Positions 5,752 through 7,800 of a stretch of DNA of 7,800 nucleotides are shown here, piece by piece; the first letter of the stretch is position 1; the number at the start of each line of letters is the position of its first letter. The stretch lies in contig SLFT01000043.1 of assembly GCA_007124105.1 (NCBI GenBank), positions 1-7,800 of the forward strand. Reading direction: 5' to 3'. The DNA is from Candidatus Hydrogenedentota bacterium. GTDB taxonomy: Bacteria; Hydrogenedentota; Hydrogenedentia; Hydrogenedentales; CAITNO01. Both the position numbers and the translations under genes were made by a program. The notes under the pieces were generated by a model that did not search any database, was not told where the DNA came from, and saw only the letters and a program-made list of their open reading frames with translations.

Positions 5752-7800
5752 TCAATTCGCCGTGTTGTCTTTTCGCAAGGGCGACGCGCGGTCGGGATGT
5801 TCGTACAGGCCGATGCGTTCGATGGGGATGGGTTCGAATCCCAGGGCAAATGCCGGAGAGTCTTCGCGCAGCCGGAAATCGCGCTTGTCCAAGTCCACAA
5901 AGCGCGGGTCTTCGTCAATCAGGTTGTCTTCGATGCTGAGGTAGTGACGCGCCGCTTCATGAATGCCGTCCCACTGGCCGCCGTGGAAGATATTGCGGGC
6001 AATAACATTGCCCTTGGGCGCTTTGGGTTCGTCTTCGAGCATCCCGACCAGTTCCGGATATCGCTCGCTGTATGGCGGTTGGTCGTACTTGATGCCTTGC
6101 AGCGTTCCCTCGGTGTCGGCTTCATCGAGCCATTGGTCTGCGTGGTAATGGGCCCAGCCCAGCGCCCGCGCGTCCACATGTAACGCGGGCGTACAATTGA
6201 CAAAGATGTTGTTTATCACGCTGCAATCACGTCCACCGCCGATGAAGGCCGCGCGGGTGACCCGGTAAAAGACATTGCCCTCAATCGCCGCTGAACTGAA
6301 CATATCATCGAGATACACCCCCACGCAGTCGCGTTCTTTGAAGCCGAGAATCTCGTACAGATAGTTGTGTCGAATGATGTTGCCGCGCATGGTCCAATTG
6401 CGTCCGGTGTAAATGGCGCCCGCGTCGTTAGATTCGAGGCAGACATGATGTATTTCATTAAATTCAATGAGGTGGTCGTTGCCGGAAAACTGGATGCCGA
6501 TGTGGGGCGCGTCATGGATGTGGTTATGCCGCGCTTGAAGGCCCACGCCGCGCAACGCGATGCCGGGCCGGTACATGCGATGCCAGCGCCCGTAGCGATG
6601 GATATGATTGTTGCCCACCACGTGGCCGCCGCCTTCGAGGGTCTCGCGATCGCCGCCGCTGACCATGACGCCGCCGCCGCCCATGTTGTAAATGTCGCAA
6701 CCATACACGGAATGACCCGCGCCGTCGGTTATGCTGATGGCGTTGCCGCCGCTGTTGCGAATGACGCACGCGGCAACGCGATTAAACGCGCCGCGTCGCA
6801 CGGCAATCGCAAGGTCCCGCGCGCCCTCGAAAACCAACCCGTGCAATGTAATGTGTTGCGCATCCTCGATGGTCACGAGATGCGGCGCCACCGACACGGT
6901 AATATCGCCCGGGGCAACGGGCGCGGGCGGCCAGAAATAGAGGATGCCCGCGTCGCGGTCAACATACCATTCGCCGGGCGCATCCAGCTCGGCCAATAGA
7001 TTGTACGCGTAATACCATTGTCCTTTTCGGTAGCCATAATTGTGATACGGTTCGGCCAGGCGCATCCACGCTTGTTCGGTATTAATCTCCGCAACAGCCT
7101 GACGTTCATCGGACCAGTCCCAGAACCAATAGCCGTGCAACCAGGCCGACGGTTCAGCAGCCCATCGCTCCGGACGGTCGCCGTCATACAGGAATTTACC
7201 CGTCTTGCTGCCTCGCTGACCATGTATCTGATGGCCGTCGTCAACGACAATATCCTTGATGCGCGCAAACCCTTCATTGGGCCAGCGCGCGAGCGTCATT
7301 GGCTCGTCCCGGAAAAATACTTCTATGCCGCCGCCGGCGGGCGATCCGAAATCGTCAATGCCCAGCGCGCCGAGATCGGCCTGAACCACGCGCTCCCGCG
7401 CTTCCGGCGCAAGGCGTTCACTAATAGCGGCGTCAGTTACGGCGACAACCTGATCCACCGCCGCCGCGCCAGTGATAATGGCCGCGCCTTTCTCCCGCGC
7501 GCGATACACCACGGGCGCGTCGCCAGTGCCGCCGTCTTCGGCGGTGAGCGTAAAAGATTCGTCCAACCGATAGGTTCCGGGCATCAGTTCCACAACCACA
7601 CCGCCCACCGGCAACCCCTGGGCAGCTTTGAGTTTACGTATCTGGTCGCGCGCGCCTTCCAGCGTGGCAAGCGGCCCGTCCCCGCCCGCAGCGTCCACTT
7701 CGGGCAATGCCCCGCTCCACCCGTCATTGCCGTCGGGCGCGACATACAAGGTAACTCCGAGCGCCGCTTCCGCTGCGACCGCCCAGGAATGAAGAATAAT
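5752..7800 (-). CDS. Exported right-handed parallel beta-helix protein, GH141-like (5'-partial)
   Basis: The frame runs from the right edge to TGA at 5754-5752, with 682 residues visible (numbered from the edge). A TTG at 7749-7747 could be taken as a start, but the 17 codons before it are open and read HSWAVAAEAALGVT, like the end of a signal peptide; the true start is therefore beyond 7800 and the protein is probably exported. The mature N terminus has the family opening LYVAPDGNDGWSG, then PLATLEGARDQIRKLK (about 43-58) and VVVELMPGTYRL (about 68-79). Beta-helix coils occupy about 300-540, with repeated short N-H-I-H/N-x-I-x-x turns (NNHIHRYG, RHNHIHDA, EFNEIHHV, RHNYLYEI). Conserved stretches include DAGAIYTGRNW (459-469), VYLDDMFSS (495-503) with an Asp pair, and FIGGGRDCSVINNIFVNC (519-536). 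The C terminus ends in the tail EDPRFVDL..DFRLREDSPAFALGF..IPIERIGLYE. Such proteins are annotated as beta-helix repeat proteins (PF13229-like), some falling in GH141; polysaccharide lyase or hydrolase activity is possible, and the substrate is unknown. Confidence 0.85.
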   Translation of the reverse strand: MILHSWAVAAEAALGVTLYVAPDGNDGWSGALPEVDAAGGDGPLATLEGARDQIRKLKAAQGLPVGGVVVELMPGTYRLDESFTLTAEDGGTGDAPVVYRAREKGAAIITGAAAVDQVVAVTDAAISERLAPEARERVVQADLGALGIDDFGSPAGGGIEVFFRDEPMTLARWPNEGFARIKDIVVDDGHQIHGQRGSKTGKFLYDGDRPERWAAEPSAWLHGYWFWDWSDERQAVAEINTEQAWMRLAEPYHNYGYRKGQWYYAYNLLAELDAPGEWYVDRDAGILYFWPPAPVAPGDITVSVAPHLVTIEDAQHITLHGLVFEGARDLAIAVRRGAFNRVAACVIRNSGGNAISITDGAGHSVYGCDIYNMGGGGVMVSGGDRETLEGGGHVVGNNHIHRYGRWHRMYRPGIALRGVGLQARHNHIHDAPHIGIQFSGNDHLIEFNEIHHVCLESNDAGAIYTGRNWTMRGNIIRHNYLYEILGFKERDCVGVYLDDMFSSAAIEGNVFYRVTRAAFIGGGRDCSVINNIFVNCTPALHVDARALGWAHYHADQWLDEADTEGTLQGIKYDQPPYSERYPELVGMLEDEPKAPKGNVIARNIFHGGQWDGIHEAARHYLSIEDNLIDEDPRFVDLDKRDFRLREDSPAFALGFEPIPIERIGLYEHPDRASPLRKDNTAN

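Noticed and set aside
6367..6999. 210-codon open frame on the plus strand
   Set aside because: It is an Ala/Val/His-rich shadow of the beta-helix gene on the opposite strand.

Overview
The window looks like chromosomal DNA, fairly GC-rich and densely coding, from an environmental bacterium of the Planctomycetota / PVC / Hydrogenedentota type. This rests on gene content only: a large diheme protein related to the alpha subunit of hydrazine synthase, a secreted GH123/DUF4091-type glycoside hydrolase relative, and a large exported right-handed beta-helix protein. These families are frequent together in such genomes. No rRNA or marker gene is present to fix the taxonomy.

Layout: (1) 1-2655, plus strand: the 3' part of a gene entering from the left. 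It encodes the end of an F5/8 type C (discoidin) domain, a TolB-like propeller/HZS-alpha middle region and a C-terminal part with two CXXCH heme c motifs. (2) 2656-2935: a 280-base intergenic stretch with a 38-codon reading frame (2738-2854) whose first 18 codons match the N terminus of HicB antitoxins; the match then stops abruptly, so I read it as a decayed or truncated hicB with no hicA beside it. (3) 2936-5653, plus strand: a complete 905-residue exported protein with a signal peptide, an unassigned beta-rich N-terminal half and a GH123/DUF4091-like C-terminal half. (4) 5654-5751: a short gap between convergent genes with no convincing terminator. (5) 5752-7800, minus strand: a right-handed parallel beta-helix protein (682 residues visible) whose true start lies beyond the right edge; the last visible residues at that edge look like the end of a signal peptide.

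How the genes may work together (inference): the two complete or nearly complete enzymes-like proteins appear exported and belong to carbohydrate-active fold classes, and the diheme protein carries a module often used for glycan or surface binding. The locus therefore looks like part of an extracytoplasmic polysaccharide-processing region with a redox protein attached. The genes are not one operon: the third is convergent, and 280 bases separate the first two. I found no CRISPR array, tRNA, rRNA, insertion sequence or long repeat, and no clear evidence of a wholly new system. The points most worth a second look are the HZS-alpha-like diheme protein outside an anammox context, the hicB relic, and the Glu-Glu pair where GH123 enzymes carry Asp-Glu.
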